A DNA stretch of 64,000 nt from Agarivorans albus (GTDB lineage Bacteria; Pseudomonadota; Gammaproteobacteria; Enterobacterales; Celerinatantimonadaceae). Both the position numbers and the translations under genes were made by a program. A model generated the notes under the pieces. That model was given only the letters and a program-made list of their open reading frames with translations, had not been told where the DNA came from and made no database searches. The stretch lies in assembly GCF_019670105.1 (NCBI RefSeq), contig NZ_AP023032.1:371001-435000 (forward strand), in the 5' to 3' direction. Position 1 is the stretch's first letter. The number at the start of each line of letters is the position of its first letter. Positions 1 through 8,748 of this stretch are shown here, one piece after another.

Positions 1-1029
1 AAAGTAGCAATTGCTGGCCCAGTAACTGGTCCGGTTGCGCAATACGGTGACATGCAATTTGCTGGTGGCGGTATTGCAGTAGAATTGCTTAACCAAGCTG
101 GCGCATTATCTGGCAAGCAAATTGAAGCAGTAGTTTACGATGATGCTTGTGAGCCAAAGCAAGCCGTGGCCGTAGCCAACAAAATCATTAACGACGGCGT
201 TAAATACGTAATTGGTCACCTTTGTTCAGGTGCGACTCAACCAGCGTCAGACGTATATGAAGATGAAGGTGTATTGATGATTACGCCTGCTTCAACTAAC
301 CCAGACATCACTACCCGCGATTACCAACTTATTTTCCGCACCATTGGTCTAGACAGCGACCAAGGCCCAACTGCCGCACGTTATATTATCAATGCGGTTA
401 AACCCGAGCGTGTAGCGGTAATTCACGATAAGCAACAATACGGTGAAGGTATTGCTACTTCTGTGAAAAATGAGCTAGAAGGCGCTGGCACTAAAGTAGT
501 GGCTTTTGAAGGTGTAACAGCTGGTGATAAAGACTTCTCAGCACTAATTGCTAAGTTGAAGAAAGAGAACGTAGATTTTGTTTACTATGGTGGTTACCAC
601 CCAGAGCTAGGTTTGATTCTTCGTCAATCTTCAGAAAAAGGCTTAAAAGCCACCTTTATGGGGCCGGAAGGTGTGGGTAACAAAGACATTTCTGCGATTG
701 CTGGTGCAGCTTCAGAAGGTTTATTGGTTACGCTTCCTAAGAAATACGACCTAGATCCTGCCAACAAACCAGTGGTAGATGCTCTAGTTAAGAATGGCGA
801 CGATCCTACTGGTCCATTCGTATGGACAGCCTTTGCTGCCATGCAAAGTATTGTTGCTGGCGTAAATGCTGCAGGTGATGATCCAGAAGCTGTAGCCGAA
901 TTCCTACGTGGTAACACCGTTGAAACGGTTATGGGCCCACTTCAGTGGGATGCTAAAGGCGACCTTAAAGGCTTCGACTTTGGTGTATTCACTTGGCACG
1001 CTGACGGTTCTTCTTCAGCAGCTAAGTAA
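1..1029 (+). CDS. livJ: Branched-chain amino acid ABC transporter, periplasmic substrate-binding protein (5' truncated)
   Basis: The reading frame is open from base 1, so the signal peptide and first residues lie outside the window; the first visible ATG (52) is internal. The protein is a type I periplasmic binding protein of the LivJ/LivK/BraC family: the segments [34 protein letters not shown] and [11 protein letters not shown] are typical of the N-terminal ligand-binding lobe. It should capture Leu/Ile/Val in the periplasm and deliver them to the LivHM permease encoded directly downstream. A stem-loop follows the stop codon, which fits the common arrangement in which the binding protein is made in excess over the membrane subunits. 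Confidence 0.95.
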   Translation, partial: KVAIAGPVTGPVAQYGDMQFAGGGIAVELLNQAGALSGKQIEAVVYDDACEPKQAVAVANKIINDGVKYVIGHLCSGATQPASDVYEDEGVLMITPASTNPDITTRDYQLIFRTIGLDSDQGPTAARYIINAVKPERVAVIHDKQQYGEGIATSVKNELEGAGTKVVAFEGVTAGDKDFSALIAKLKKENVDFVYYGGYHPELGLILRQSSEKGLKATFMGPEGVGNKDISAIAGAASEGLLVTLPKKYDLDPANKPVVDALVKNGDDPTGPFVWTAFAAMQSIVAGVNAAGDDPEAVAEFLRGNTVETVMGPLQWDAKGDLKGFDFGVFTWHADGSSSAAK

Positions 1030-1041
1030 GCGCGTAATACC

Positions 1042-1080
1042 ACACCGGCTAACGATAAGTTAGTCGGTGTTTCTGTTTTT
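1042..1080 (+). terminator. Stem-loop terminator/attenuator between livJ and livH
   Basis: Arms ACACCGGCTAAC (1042-1053) and GTTAGTCGGTGT (1059-1070) pair over 12 positions with one G-T wobble around a 5-base loop, followed by TTCTGTTTTT. It probably ends part of the transcripts after the binding-protein gene and lowers livHMGF expression. Confidence 0.75.
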
Positions 1081-1205
1081 AAGACACTAAATATACCAAA
1101 CAAGATAAGTCAGCTGGGTAACAAGGTTATCAGCGGTTTGGGCCGCAACACTGAATACACTTACTTGCCGGTATAGGTGGCGTTGGCCACTAGATTGGGG
1201 CAGTT

Positions 1206-2132
1206 ATGTCTGAGCAATTTTTTTATTTCTTTCAGCAGCTAGTTAATGGTTTAACCATTGGTAGCACCTACGCACTTATCGCCATTGGGTACACCATGGT
1301 GTACGGCATTATCGGCATGATTAACTTCGCTCATGGTGAAGTGTATATGATCGGTAGTTACGTCGCGTTTATCGTGTTAGCTGCATTGGCCTTAATGGGC
1401 CTAGACTCCTTACCTATTTTGTTATTTGGTGCGTTTGCAATAAGCATCATTATTACCAGCGCCTACGGCTGGACCATTGAAAAGATCGCCTATCGGCCGG
1501 TGCGCGGCGGTAATCGCCTAATTGCGCTCATTTCGGCCATTGGTATGTCGATCTTCTTGCAGAACTTGGTGCGACTGTCGCAGGGCAGCCGAGACATTGC
1601 CATGCCCAGTTTAATTACTGGTGGTTGGACATTTGGTCCAGAAGACGGCTTTAACCTAACTATTTCCTACATGCAGTTAGTTATTTTTGTAGTGACATTT
1701 GTCACCATGATTGCACTAACCACCTTTATTACTCACTCGCGCATGGGACGTGCCTGTCGCGCTTGTTCAGAAGACATCGGCATGGCCAACCTATTGGGTA
1801 TCGATACCAATAAAGTTATCTCTCTCACCTTTGTGATTGGTGCTGCATTAGCGGCAGTAGCGGGTGTGCTATTGGGTATTTATTACGGTGTAATTAATCC
1901 TTACATTGGCTTTATGGCAGGCTTAAAAGCCTTTACTGCAGCGGTATTGGGCGGTATTGGTTCTATTCCTGGGGCAGTGGTAGGTGGTTTGTTGTTAGGC
2001 ATTACCGAGGCAATTACCGCAGGTTACTTTAGTACTGAATACAAAGACGTAGTGTCGTTTGGTTTGTTGTGTTTTGTATTGTTATTTATGCCTACAGGTT
2101 TACTTGGTAAGCCGGAGGTTGAGAAAGTATGA
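1206..2132 (+). CDS. livH: Branched-chain amino acid ABC transporter permease LivH
   Basis: 308 residues, the usual LivH length. It is strongly hydrophobic with about eight membrane segments and carries the family signature [20 protein letters not shown] at the N-terminus and the [19 protein letters not shown] segment near the C-terminus (the EAA-like contact for the ATPases). It forms the inner-membrane channel with LivM. The stop codon overlaps the livM start by 4 bases (ATGA), indicating translational coupling. The start lies in a 176-base spacer after livJ; no strong Shine-Dalgarno sequence is visible, only a G-rich stretch before the ATG. Confidence 0.96.
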   Translation: MSEQFFYFFQQLVNGLTIGSTYALIAIGYTMVYGIIGMINFAHGEVYMIGSYVAFIVLAALALMGLDSLPILLFGAFAISIIITSAYGWTIEKIAYRPVRGGNRLIALISAIGMSIFLQNLVRLSQGSRDIAMPSLITGGWTFGPEDGFNLTISYMQLVIFVVTFVTMIALTTFITHSRMGRACRACSEDIGMANLLGIDTNKVISLTFVIGAALAAVAGVLLGIYYGVINPYIGFMAGLKAFTAAVLGGIGSIPGAVVGGLLLGITEAITAGYFSTEYKDVVSFGLLCFVLLFMPTGLLGKPEVEKV

Positions 2133-3400
2133 GTAAGCTCAATCTCTCTGGTGCGTTAATTTCTACCATCACTTTTATGCTGTTGGCCGGCTGGCTATTG
2201 GGCATTCGTATGGAGCCAAGCAGCAGTGGCTTAAACTTGGCTTTGGCCGATGAAGGTCATCTAAAATGGTTATTCATTGGCATGGCGGCAGTATTTGTTA
2301 GCCAGTTACTTCATCCTCTTTTATTTAAGAAAAAAGTCGGAAAAGCCCCAAGCAAGGGCTTTAACTTTAAACTGCCTAGTCCGGAGCAAAACCCAAAGGC
2401 TTATCGCTTGCTGGTGTCTTTTGCCTTAGCTGGCGCAATTATTTGGCCCTTTATGGTAAGCCGTGGCTCGGTGGATTTGGCAACGCTCACGCTTATTTAC
2501 GTGATGCTAGGCTTGGGCCTTAATGTGGTGGTTGGTTTAGCCGGCTTGCTGGATTTAGGTTATGTAGGCTTTTATGCGGTAGGTGCATACACTTATGCGC
2601 TGCTAAGTGCCGACGGCTTTGGTTTTTGGGTTTGTTTGCCCATTGCTGGCGCTATGGCGGCCTTGTTTGGCTTTTTGTTGGGGTTCCCAGTATTGCGCCT
2701 ACGGGGTGATTACTTAGCTATTGTAACGCTAGGTTTTGGTGAAATTATTCGCCTATTGCTAAATAATTTAACTCACCTTACCGGTGGCCCAAACGGGATC
2801 AGTGGTATTCCTAAGCCTACCTTGTTTGGTTTGGAGTTTAACCGCCGGTTGAAAGGCGAGGGTTTTGATACCTTCCACAACTTTTTTGGTATTAGCTACA
2901 ACTCGCAATACAAAGTGATTTTCTTGTATTTAATGGCCTTGTTATTGGTGGTGCTAACGGTAATTGTGATTAACCGTTTATTAAGAATGCCAATTGGCCG
3001 TGCATGGGAAGCACTACGTGAGGACGAAATTGCCTGTCGCTCATTAGGTTTAAATCCTACTGTGGTTAAGTTGAGTGCCTTTACTATTGGTGCTGCCTTT
3101 GCCGGTTTTGCAGGTAGCTTTTTTGCTGCGCGTCAGGGCTTTATTAGCCCCGAATCTTTCACCTTTATTGAATCGGCAATTATTTTGGCGATTGTGGTAC
3201 TGGGCGGAATGGGCTCGCAAATTGGTGTTGTTTTGGCGGCAATTATTATGACGGTATTGCCAGAGATGGCGCGCGAATTTAATGAATATCGCATGTTGAT
3301 GTTTGGTTTGATGATGGTATTTATGATGGTTTGGCGACCACAGGGCTTATTGCCAATGTCTCGTCCTCATATTGAGTTAAAAGAGGAGGCCAAGGCATGA
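2129..3400 (+). CDS. livM: Branched-chain amino acid ABC transporter permease LivM
   Basis: 423 residues, close to the E. coli LivM length including the family's N-terminal extension (about residues 1-110, with two extra membrane segments and a charged loop). The core has [26 protein letters not shown] and the ATPase-contact region [20 protein letters not shown]. It pairs with LivH in the inner membrane. It overlaps livH by 4 bases and livG by 4 bases, both as ATGA, so the four transport genes are translated as one coupled unit. Confidence 0.96.
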   Translation: MSKLNLSGALISTITFMLLAGWLLGIRMEPSSSGLNLALADEGHLKWLFIGMAAVFVSQLLHPLLFKKKVGKAPSKGFNFKLPSPEQNPKAYRLLVSFALAGAIIWPFMVSRGSVDLATLTLIYVMLGLGLNVVVGLAGLLDLGYVGFYAVGAYTYALLSADGFGFWVCLPIAGAMAALFGFLLGFPVLRLRGDYLAIVTLGFGEIIRLLLNNLTHLTGGPNGISGIPKPTLFGLEFNRRLKGEGFDTFHNFFGISYNSQYKVIFLYLMALLLVVLTVIVINRLLRMPIGRAWEALREDEIACRSLGLNPTVVKLSAFTIGAAFAGFAGSFFAARQGFISPESFTFIESAIILAIVVLGGMGSQIGVVLAAIIMTVLPEMAREFNEYRMLMFGLMMVFMMVWRPQGLLPMSRPHIELKEEAKA

Positions 3401-4161
3401 GTGCTTTATTAGATGTAAATGGCCTTACCATGCGTTTTGGTGGCTTATTGGCGGTAAATAATGTTGCTCTTAAGCTAAACGAGAAAGAAGTGGTGTCGGT
3501 AATTGGCCCAAATGGGGCGGGTAAAACCACAGTATTTAACTGCTTAACTGGCTTTTATAAACCTACTGCCGGGCAAATTCTTTACCGTGGCGAAGCACTT
3601 CAAGGTTTAGCGGGTCATCAAATTGCTCGCAAAGGCGTTGTTCGTACTTTCCAACACGTTCGTTTGTTTAAAGATATGAGCGTGGTCGAGAACCTATTAG
3701 TGGCGCAGCACCGCCATTTAAATACCAACTTCTTAGCGGGTTTACTAAAAACGCCAAGTTTTAAAAAGAGTGAGGCAGATGCCTTAGCCTTTGCTGAATA
3801 TTGGCTTGATAAGGTTGATCTAAAAGAGTTTGCTAATCGCAAAGCCGGCAATTTGGCGTATGGTCAGCAGCGCCGCTTAGAGATTGCCCGTTGCATGGTA
3901 ACGCGTCCAGAAATTTTGATGCTCGATGAGCCTGCCGCTGGTTTAAACCCTAAGGAAACCGACGATCTAGATCGCTTGATTATGGACTTGCGTGACAATG
4001 AAAATGTATCGGTATTGCTGATTGAGCACGATATGAAGTTGGTGATGGGCATATCAGATCGTATTTATGTGGTTAACCAAGGCTGTCCTTTAGCCAACGG
4101 TACGCCAGAAGAAATTCGCAATAACCCCGAGGTGATTAAAGCCTACTTGGGCGAGTTTTAG
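3397..4161 (+). CDS. livG: Branched-chain amino acid ABC transporter ATP-binding protein LivG
   Basis: 254 residues. Walker A is GPNGAGKTT (about residues 38-46), the Q-loop region is [10 protein letters not shown], the signature is the LivG-type [12 protein letters not shown], Walker B is [12 protein letters not shown] and the switch histidine is in [11 protein letters not shown]. It is one of the two ATPases that power the LivHM permease from the cytoplasmic face. It overlaps livM by 4 bases and is followed after 19 bases by livF. Confidence 0.97.
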   Translation: MSALLDVNGLTMRFGGLLAVNNVALKLNEKEVVSVIGPNGAGKTTVFNCLTGFYKPTAGQILYRGEALQGLAGHQIARKGVVRTFQHVRLFKDMSVVENLLVAQHRHLNTNFLAGLLKTPSFKKSEADALAFAEYWLDKVDLKEFANRKAGNLAYGQQRRLEIARCMVTRPEILMLDEPAAGLNPKETDDLDRLIMDLRDNENVSVLLIEHDMKLVMGISDRIYVVNQGCPLANGTPEEIRNNPEVIKAYLGEF

Positions 4162-4180
4162 GCTGAGGTAGAAAATAACA

Positions 4181-4882
4181 ATGTTAGAGTTAAAAAATGT
4201 TTCAACCCACTACGGCCCAATTCAAGCTCTGCACGATGTAAGTGTAAAAGTGAACCAAGGCGAGATTGTGAGTTTAATTGGTGCCAATGGTGCCGGTAAA
4301 ACCACTTTGCTAATGACTTTGTGTGGCGACCCGCGAGCCAGCAGTGGCCAAGTTTTGTTTGACGGTAAAGACATTACCAATAGTCAAACCCACGACATCA
4401 TGCGTGGCGACATTGCTGTGGTACCAGAGGGCCGCCGGATTTTCTCGCGTTTAACCGTTGAAGAAAACCTGCACATGGGCGCGTTTTTTGCGACTAAGCA
4501 AGAAACCGCCGAGCGCATTGAAGAGGTGTATAGCTTGTTCCCGCGTTTGTTAGAACGGGTGAGTCAGCGCGCGGGCACGATGTCTGGTGGTGAGCAACAA
4601 ATGTTAGCCATTGGCCGCGCGTTAATGAGCAACCCTCGTTTGCTGCTATTAGATGAGCCTTCGCTTGGTTTGGCGCCAATTATCATTCAGCAGATTTTTG
4701 ATATTGTGGAGCAGTTGCGCCAACGTGGAATGACGGTGTTTTTAGTAGAACAGAATGCTAACCAAGCGTTACGCTTAGCCGACCGTGGTTATGTACTGGA
4801 AAATGGCAGGATTGTTCTTGAAGACACTGGTGATAACTTGCTGGTGAACGAGGATGTGCGTAAAGCCTATCTTGGCGCCTAA
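4181..4882 (+). CDS. livF: Branched-chain amino acid ABC transporter ATP-binding protein LivF
   Basis: 233 residues, normal for LivF. Walker A GANGAGKTT (about residues 37-45), signature MSGGEQQMLAIGRAL, Walker B LLLLDEPSLGLAP, and the LivF-type VFLVEQNANQAL replacing the usual switch-histidine context. It is the second ATPase of the complex and the last gene of the operon; a rho-independent terminator follows 21 bases after the stop. Confidence 0.97.
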   Translation: MLELKNVSTHYGPIQALHDVSVKVNQGEIVSLIGANGAGKTTLLMTLCGDPRASSGQVLFDGKDITNSQTHDIMRGDIAVVPEGRRIFSRLTVEENLHMGAFFATKQETAERIEEVYSLFPRLLERVSQRAGTMSGGEQQMLAIGRALMSNPRLLLLDEPSLGLAPIIIQQIFDIVEQLRQRGMTVFLVEQNANQALRLADRGYVLENGRIVLEDTGDNLLVNEDVRKAYLGA

Positions 4883-4903
4883 ATCCTTATCCAGAACTAA
4901 TTT

Positions 4904-4929
4904 AAGCAAGCTTCGGCTTGCTTTTTTTA
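4904..4929 (+). terminator. Rho-independent terminator of the liv operon
   Basis: Perfect 8-bp stem AAGCAAGC / GCTTGCTT with a TTCG tetraloop followed by a run of T residues. Loop type and U-tract make this a strong terminator. Confidence 0.92.
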
Positions 4930-4938
4930 TGCTTACAG

Positions 4939-5206
4939 CTAGGGTCTGTTGATCTTTGCTGATGGATTTTGCAGCAATTTATTAGCCATTTAGGCAAGGC
5001 AGTGAGTGTGCAGTTAAGTGGTCTTAATAATCACTCGCTAACGCTGAATAAATGGCTAAGAAATGTTGCCTGAAGGGTTCGGATAAGCGAACTTTACTCT
5101 TTGTTAAGCACTTCTTGCTTAGCCCACTAGGCTTCTAAGTGCTCGCCGCGATTAAAGCCCGCTTATCTTGAACAAAATTTCAACACCAAAGATCAACAGA
5201 CCCTAG
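4939..5206. mobile_element. MITE-like element with 20-bp perfect terminal inverted repeats
   Basis: The left end CTAGGGTCTGTTGATCTTTG (4939-4958) is the exact reverse complement of 5187-5206. The outermost CTAG or TA may be a target-site duplication rather than part of the repeat, which would leave 16-18 bp of true terminal repeat; the inverted symmetry continues imperfectly inward (an ATTTTG block on both sides). The 268-bp element has no ORF, which is the architecture of a non-autonomous miniature inverted-repeat element moved by a transposase supplied elsewhere. It fills most of the 400-bp gap between livF and glpE. A diverged relative lies at about 7024-7174. Confidence 0.85.
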
Positions 5207-5287
5207 TAATCTCCTTATGGTTTGTGGCTTTTTCTTTGCCCTTAAACCAGTTAAAGTGAAACAAAAATTACAGCGGTGAAAAAGATG

Positions 5288-5614
5288 ATGGAACAGTTTG
5301 AACAAATTGATGTAAATGGCGCTCAGCAAAAGCTCGCTTCAGAAGGCGCGGTATTGCTAGATATGCGCGATCCGCAGTCTTTTTCTCAAGCTCATCCTGT
5401 TAATGCCTTTCATTTAAGTGATGGCAGCTTAAATCAGCTTATTTCGGAAACCGAGTTTGATACGCCACTTATCGTAATGTGTTACCACGGTATTTCTAGC
5501 CAAGGTGCTGCGCAGTATTTAATTCATCAAGGCTTTGAAGAAGTATATAGCCTGCAAGGTGGCTTTGAAGCTTGGCGCCAAGTTGCTCCTTTTGAATCAG
5601 GTGATGCTGAGTGA
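5288..5614 (+). CDS. glpE: Thiosulfate sulfurtransferase GlpE (rhodanese)
   Basis: 108 residues with a single rhodanese domain. It has the DMRDPQSF motif and the active-site loop CYHGISS with catalytic Cys65, the same number as in E. coli GlpE. It transfers sulfane sulfur from thiosulfate to cyanide or thiol acceptors in the cytoplasm. An ORF reading extends to GTG at 5276 and ATG at 5285, but the start MEQFEQID at 5288 matches E. coli GlpE and lies about 8 bases from GGTGA, a good Shine-Dalgarno match. Its stop overlaps the glpG start by 4 bases, so the two are coupled, as in other gammaproteobacteria. Confidence 0.93.
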   Translation: MEQFEQIDVNGAQQKLASEGAVLLDMRDPQSFSQAHPVNAFHLSDGSLNQLISETEFDTPLIVMCYHGISSQGAAQYLIHQGFEEVYSLQGGFEAWRQVAPFESGDAE

Positions 5615-6459
5615 AGCAATTAATCGTAATGGGTAACCCTCGGGTCGCCCAAGCTTTTGTCGATTATATGGCAGTGCTTAAAATTGAGTGCCAATTGGCA
5701 CCAGCTGATCAAGGTGTGGCGGTTTTCTTAATTGATGAGCAACATCTAGATAAAGCTGAATACGAGCTCAAGCAGTTTATTGAAAACCCTAACGATGAAA
5801 AATACCTAGCAGCTTCTTGGACTGTGGCCGATAGCCGTAAAGCTAAATTCTCTTATGGTGGAAAGGGGCTGGTTAAAAGTGCTTTTTTTGCGCATGCTGG
5901 CCCAGTTACTTTGGCGGTTTTGCTGATTTCCGCCGTGGTTTATTTGTTTATGAACATTGGTTTTGAGCGTTATTTGATGCTCAACCTTACCATTACGCCA
6001 CAGTTGAGTATGTTAGCCTCAGATCAGTTTTGGCGAGTGATAACACCTATCTTTCTGCACTTCTCGGTGATCCATATTGTCTTTAATGGTTTGTGGTGGT
6101 GGCAGTTGGGGGGCGAAATTGAACGCCAGCTAGGTAGCTCTAAATTGTTGCTGATTACCCTTGTGGCTGCGGTGATACCTAACGTGGCACAACTGCTGGC
6201 AACTGGCCCCTACTTTGGCGGTTTGTCGGGGGTAGTGTACGCCTTACTGGGATACTGTTGGTTTACCGGCTGGTTACGCCCGCAGGCTGGTTTGCAGCTT
6301 AGCCCGGCTATTGTTGGCTTTATGTTAGTCTGGCTGGTCATTGGTTTTATGGACGTGGTGGGACCTTCTACCGCTAACTTGGCCCACTTATTTGGTTTGT
6401 TTGTTGGCTGTGCTCAGGCGCTGTTAGATAAATTTTTCGACAAGCAGCAGCCCAATTAA
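5611..6459 (+). CDS. glpG: Rhomboid intramembrane serine protease GlpG
   Basis: 282 residues: a cytoplasmic N-terminal GlpG domain (about residues 1-75) and a six-helix rhomboid core. The catalytic serine is Ser206 in GGLSGVVY and the catalytic histidine is His259 in NLAHLFG; the oxyanion helper is in [10 protein letters not shown]. It cleaves transmembrane segments within the inner membrane. Translation starts with GTG overlapping the glpE stop. A bidirectional terminator lies between it and the convergent FliL-like gene. Confidence 0.94.
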   Translation: MKQLIVMGNPRVAQAFVDYMAVLKIECQLAPADQGVAVFLIDEQHLDKAEYELKQFIENPNDEKYLAASWTVADSRKAKFSYGGKGLVKSAFFAHAGPVTLAVLLISAVVYLFMNIGFERYLMLNLTITPQLSMLASDQFWRVITPIFLHFSVIHIVFNGLWWWQLGGEIERQLGSSKLLLITLVAAVIPNVAQLLATGPYFGGLSGVVYALLGYCWFTGWLRPQAGLQLSPAIVGFMLVWLVIGFMDVVGPSTANLAHLFGLFVGCAQALLDKFFDKQQPN

Positions 6460-6477
6460 CATCAGTTGTTAATAAGC

Positions 6478-6505
6478 AAAAAGCCCATCGACGATGGGCT
6501 TTTTG
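6478..6505. terminator. Bidirectional terminator between glpG and the FliL-like gene
   Basis: The arms AAAAAGCCCATCG and CGATGGGCTTTTT give T-rich exits on both strands; the real loop is the central few bases. It serves the two convergent genes. Confidence 0.88.
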
Positions 6506-6526
6506 GGTTTAATCTATCAACGAGCT

Positions 6527-6928
6527 TTATTGGTATAAGTACTTAGTGAACAGCAATTTGCTCACTAGCTTTTTACCGGTTTCTTGTACTAATAAATCGT
6601 TAACCGCTTCTTGGCATAAAATGCGAATTTCTTCGCGGCCTTTTAAAGACTTAATGTCTTCTTCACGTTGATGACCCAGTATCTCGATAATTGCGTCGCG
6701 AATGAGTGGTGCGTGGTGCTCAATGCTGCTTAAAGCACTTTGGTTCTCGACCATTACTTCGGCAGTAATGCGCACGTAACCAAGCTTCTTGCCAGTGCTA
6801 ATGTAGTTAGTAATGATATCGGGTTCGAAGCCAAAATATGCATAACTAGAGTTTCCTGCTTCTTGGCTGTAGGCCAGCGAGGAGAAGAATAAGCTGCAAC
6901 ATAACAGCAAGCTGTGAACAAATTTCAT
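6527..6928 (-). CDS. FliL-like flagellar basal body-associated family protein (stand-alone)
   Basis: 133 residues from the ATG at 6928; the open frame continues to 7057, but a typical signal peptide (MKFVHSLLLCCSLFFSSLAYS) starts at 6928, so the longer reading is unlikely. The mature part YFGFEPDIITNYISTGKKLGYVRITAEVM and the C-terminal GREEIRILCQEAVNDLL match FliL C-terminal domains, which stabilise stator rings around the flagellar motor. No flagellar genes are nearby. My recollection is that a FliL-like gene beside glpG/ubiC is a recurrent arrangement in Vibrio-like genomes, so it may have a motor-independent membrane role. Confidence 0.78.
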   Translation of the reverse strand: MKFVHSLLLCCSLFFSSLAYSQEAGNSSYAYFGFEPDIITNYISTGKKLGYVRITAEVMVENQSALSSIEHHAPLIRDAIIEILGHQREEDIKSLKGREEIRILCQEAVNDLLVQETGKKLVSKLLFTKYLYQ

Positions 6929-7023
6929 GCGACGGTGTATTTCCTTGGTAGTCCTAGCTTTATTGTTTCTGTTAGCGGGCACTAGGTCAAGCTGGTGATG
7001 GAAAATAATACAAGACTTGTTAA

Positions 7024-7174
7024 GGGCTGTTGGCCTTTCGAGTTGATTTTGCGCCAATTTATGGCTTATTTATACAAGGTAGCGGCTCTAATGTTTACCT
7101 AGCCTGCACAGGCCTTGCCGCGCTTAAAGCGATTTTCTCTCGAACAAAATCTAACCGTGAAAGACAGAAACCCC
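7024..7174. mobile_element. Diverged, internally deleted relative of the 4939-5206 MITE
   Basis: The left part (GGGCTGTTGGCCTTTC ... GATTTTGCGCCAATTTATGG) aligns with the left end of the element at 4939, and the right part (GCCGCGCTTAAAGCG ... CGAACAAAATCTAACC) aligns with its right end. About 110 bp of the middle is absent and the terminal repeats are degenerate. It lies in the 380-bp gap between the FliL-like gene and ubiC; apart from this relic and a presumed ubiC promoter I see nothing else in that gap. Confidence 0.7.
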
Positions 7175-7322
7175 AAGTAAAGCAGTTTGGTAACTTAGCT
7201 TAACCCCACAAATATTACTGATAAATGTAAGGCAAATCAGCGAAGCATTCGTACAAAGTAGAGTTTACTTTAAACCGCTGTTTACTGGATAATGCCAGTC
7301 TAATTCTTTGCAATGTGATCGC

Positions 7323-7886
7323 GTGAAACCAAATCAACAGCAGCCTTGCGGGGCCGATGGTAAGTGGCAATTGCCACAACAAGTAAGCATGACAGCACTA
7401 CAGTTGCGTGACTGGCTAGAGTACCCAGGTTCGTTGACCGCGCGCTTACGCCAACATTGCCAGCAATTCTCTATTCAAGTGTTGTTTGAGGGTTACGCCG
7501 AGATAGCCAATCATGAGCTTAAGACCTTGGCCTGCGCAGGACCCTATTGGGTGCGTGAAGTACTGCTATGCTGTGATGGCGAGCCGTGGGTATTTGCGCG
7601 TAGCGTGATACCTAAAAGCTCCTTAGAAGGCGATGCCGCCGAGGTAAGCCGTCTCGCTAATAAACCACTAGGTGAGTTACTGTTTACTGATAAAGGCCAA
7701 CGACAAACTTTAGAGTTAGCTCAAATTGACCAAAGCTCGGCAATTTACCAGCATGTTAAAGATCCGCAGCCTTTGTGGGGGCGACGTTCACGTTTTTTAT
7801 TAGCCTCGGCACCATTGTTGGTTTCTGAGATTTTTTTGCCATCTTGTATTGCCTATCAAGGAGAAAGTGGTGTTGCAGCTAGCTAA
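7323..7886 (+). CDS. ubiC: Chorismate lyase UbiC
   Basis: About 187 residues. It converts chorismate to 4-hydroxybenzoate and pyruvate, the first committed step of ubiquinone synthesis. Family segments are [21 protein letters not shown] (with the conserved Arg), PLGELLF, and the C-terminal [10 protein letters not shown] and EIFLPS. The start is uncertain: TTG at 7308 and GTG at 7323 are both in frame and neither has a convincing ribosome binding site; I chose GTG. It overlaps ubiA, which encodes the next enzyme, by 17 bases. Confidence 0.9.
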   Translation: MKPNQQQPCGADGKWQLPQQVSMTALQLRDWLEYPGSLTARLRQHCQQFSIQVLFEGYAEIANHELKTLACAGPYWVREVLLCCDGEPWVFARSVIPKSSLEGDAAEVSRLANKPLGELLFTDKGQRQTLELAQIDQSSAIYQHVKDPQPLWGRRSRFLLASAPLLVSEIFLPSCIAYQGESGVAAS

Positions 7887-8748
7887 CGCAAAACCCTATT
7901 GGCAGTTAATGCGGGCGGACAAACCCATTGGCACTTTATTGTTGCTGTGGCCGGCTTTGTGGGCACTTTGGTTAGCCGCCGAAGGATTACCCGATTTTTC
8001 TATTTTGCTGGTGTTTGTATTAGGGGTGTTTTTTATGCGCTCGGCTGGCTGTGTGATCAATGATTTTGCCGATCGTAAAGTGGATGCTCATGTGAAACGC
8101 ACTGCTCAGCGTCCGTTGGCCACTGGAGTGGTCAGCGAGCGTGAAGCGCTCACCTTATTTTTTGGTTTGGTGGTGTTGTCGTTTCTGTTGGTACTAAGTC
8201 AAAACACCCTTACCATTTTGCTATCTTTTGCAGCCCTAGTATTGGCGGCAATTTATCCGTTTATGAAACGCTATACCCATTTACCGCAGTTGTTTCTTGG
8301 CTTGGCCTTTAGTTGGTGTATTCCCATGGCTTACGCGGCGCAAACCAACACTGTACCTGCCGAGGCGTGGTTGCTATTAGTGGCTAATGTGTGTTGGACA
8401 GTGGCCTACGATACTAAGTACGCAATGGTTGATCGTGATGACGACTTAAAAGTGGGTATTAAGTCTACCGCTATCTTATTTGGCCGTTTCGATAAACTCA
8501 TTGTGGCGCTGTTACAGGCTGCCAGTTTGTTGTGTTTGGCGCTTTTAGGTCATGTGAAGCAATTAGGTTTTATCTTTGATCTTGGTTTGCTCGCTGCAGC
8601 GGTATTGTTTGTCTATCAGCAAAAATTGATTAGGTATCGTGAGCGAGAAGCGTGTTTCCAAGCTTTTTTAAACAACAACTATGTAGGTTTGGCGGTGTTT
8701 ATAGGCATAGCCAGCCATTATGCATGGCTGGCTATTAGTGCGGCTTAA
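7870..8748 (+). CDS. ubiA: 4-hydroxybenzoate octaprenyltransferase UbiA
   Basis: About 292 residues and nine membrane helices. It attaches the polyprenyl tail to 4-hydroxybenzoate in the inner membrane. The two Asp-rich motifs are present: [19 protein letters not shown] and [23 protein letters not shown] at 7870 is preceded at 6 bases by AAGGAG and gives [19 protein letters not shown], aligned with E. coli UbiA, so the in-frame TTG at 7849 is unlikely. It overlaps the end of ubiC. Its TAA and the plsB stop on the other strand share the palindrome TTAA. Confidence 0.95.
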   Translation: MLQLANAKPYWQLMRADKPIGTLLLLWPALWALWLAAEGLPDFSILLVFVLGVFFMRSAGCVINDFADRKVDAHVKRTAQRPLATGVVSEREALTLFFGLVVLSFLLVLSQNTLTILLSFAALVLAAIYPFMKRYTHLPQLFLGLAFSWCIPMAYAAQTNTVPAEAWLLLVANVCWTVAYDTKYAMVDRDDDLKVGIKSTAILFGRFDKLIVALLQAASLLCLALLGHVKQLGFIFDLGLLAAAVLFVYQQKLIRYREREACFQAFLNNNYVGLAVFIGIASHYAWLAISAA

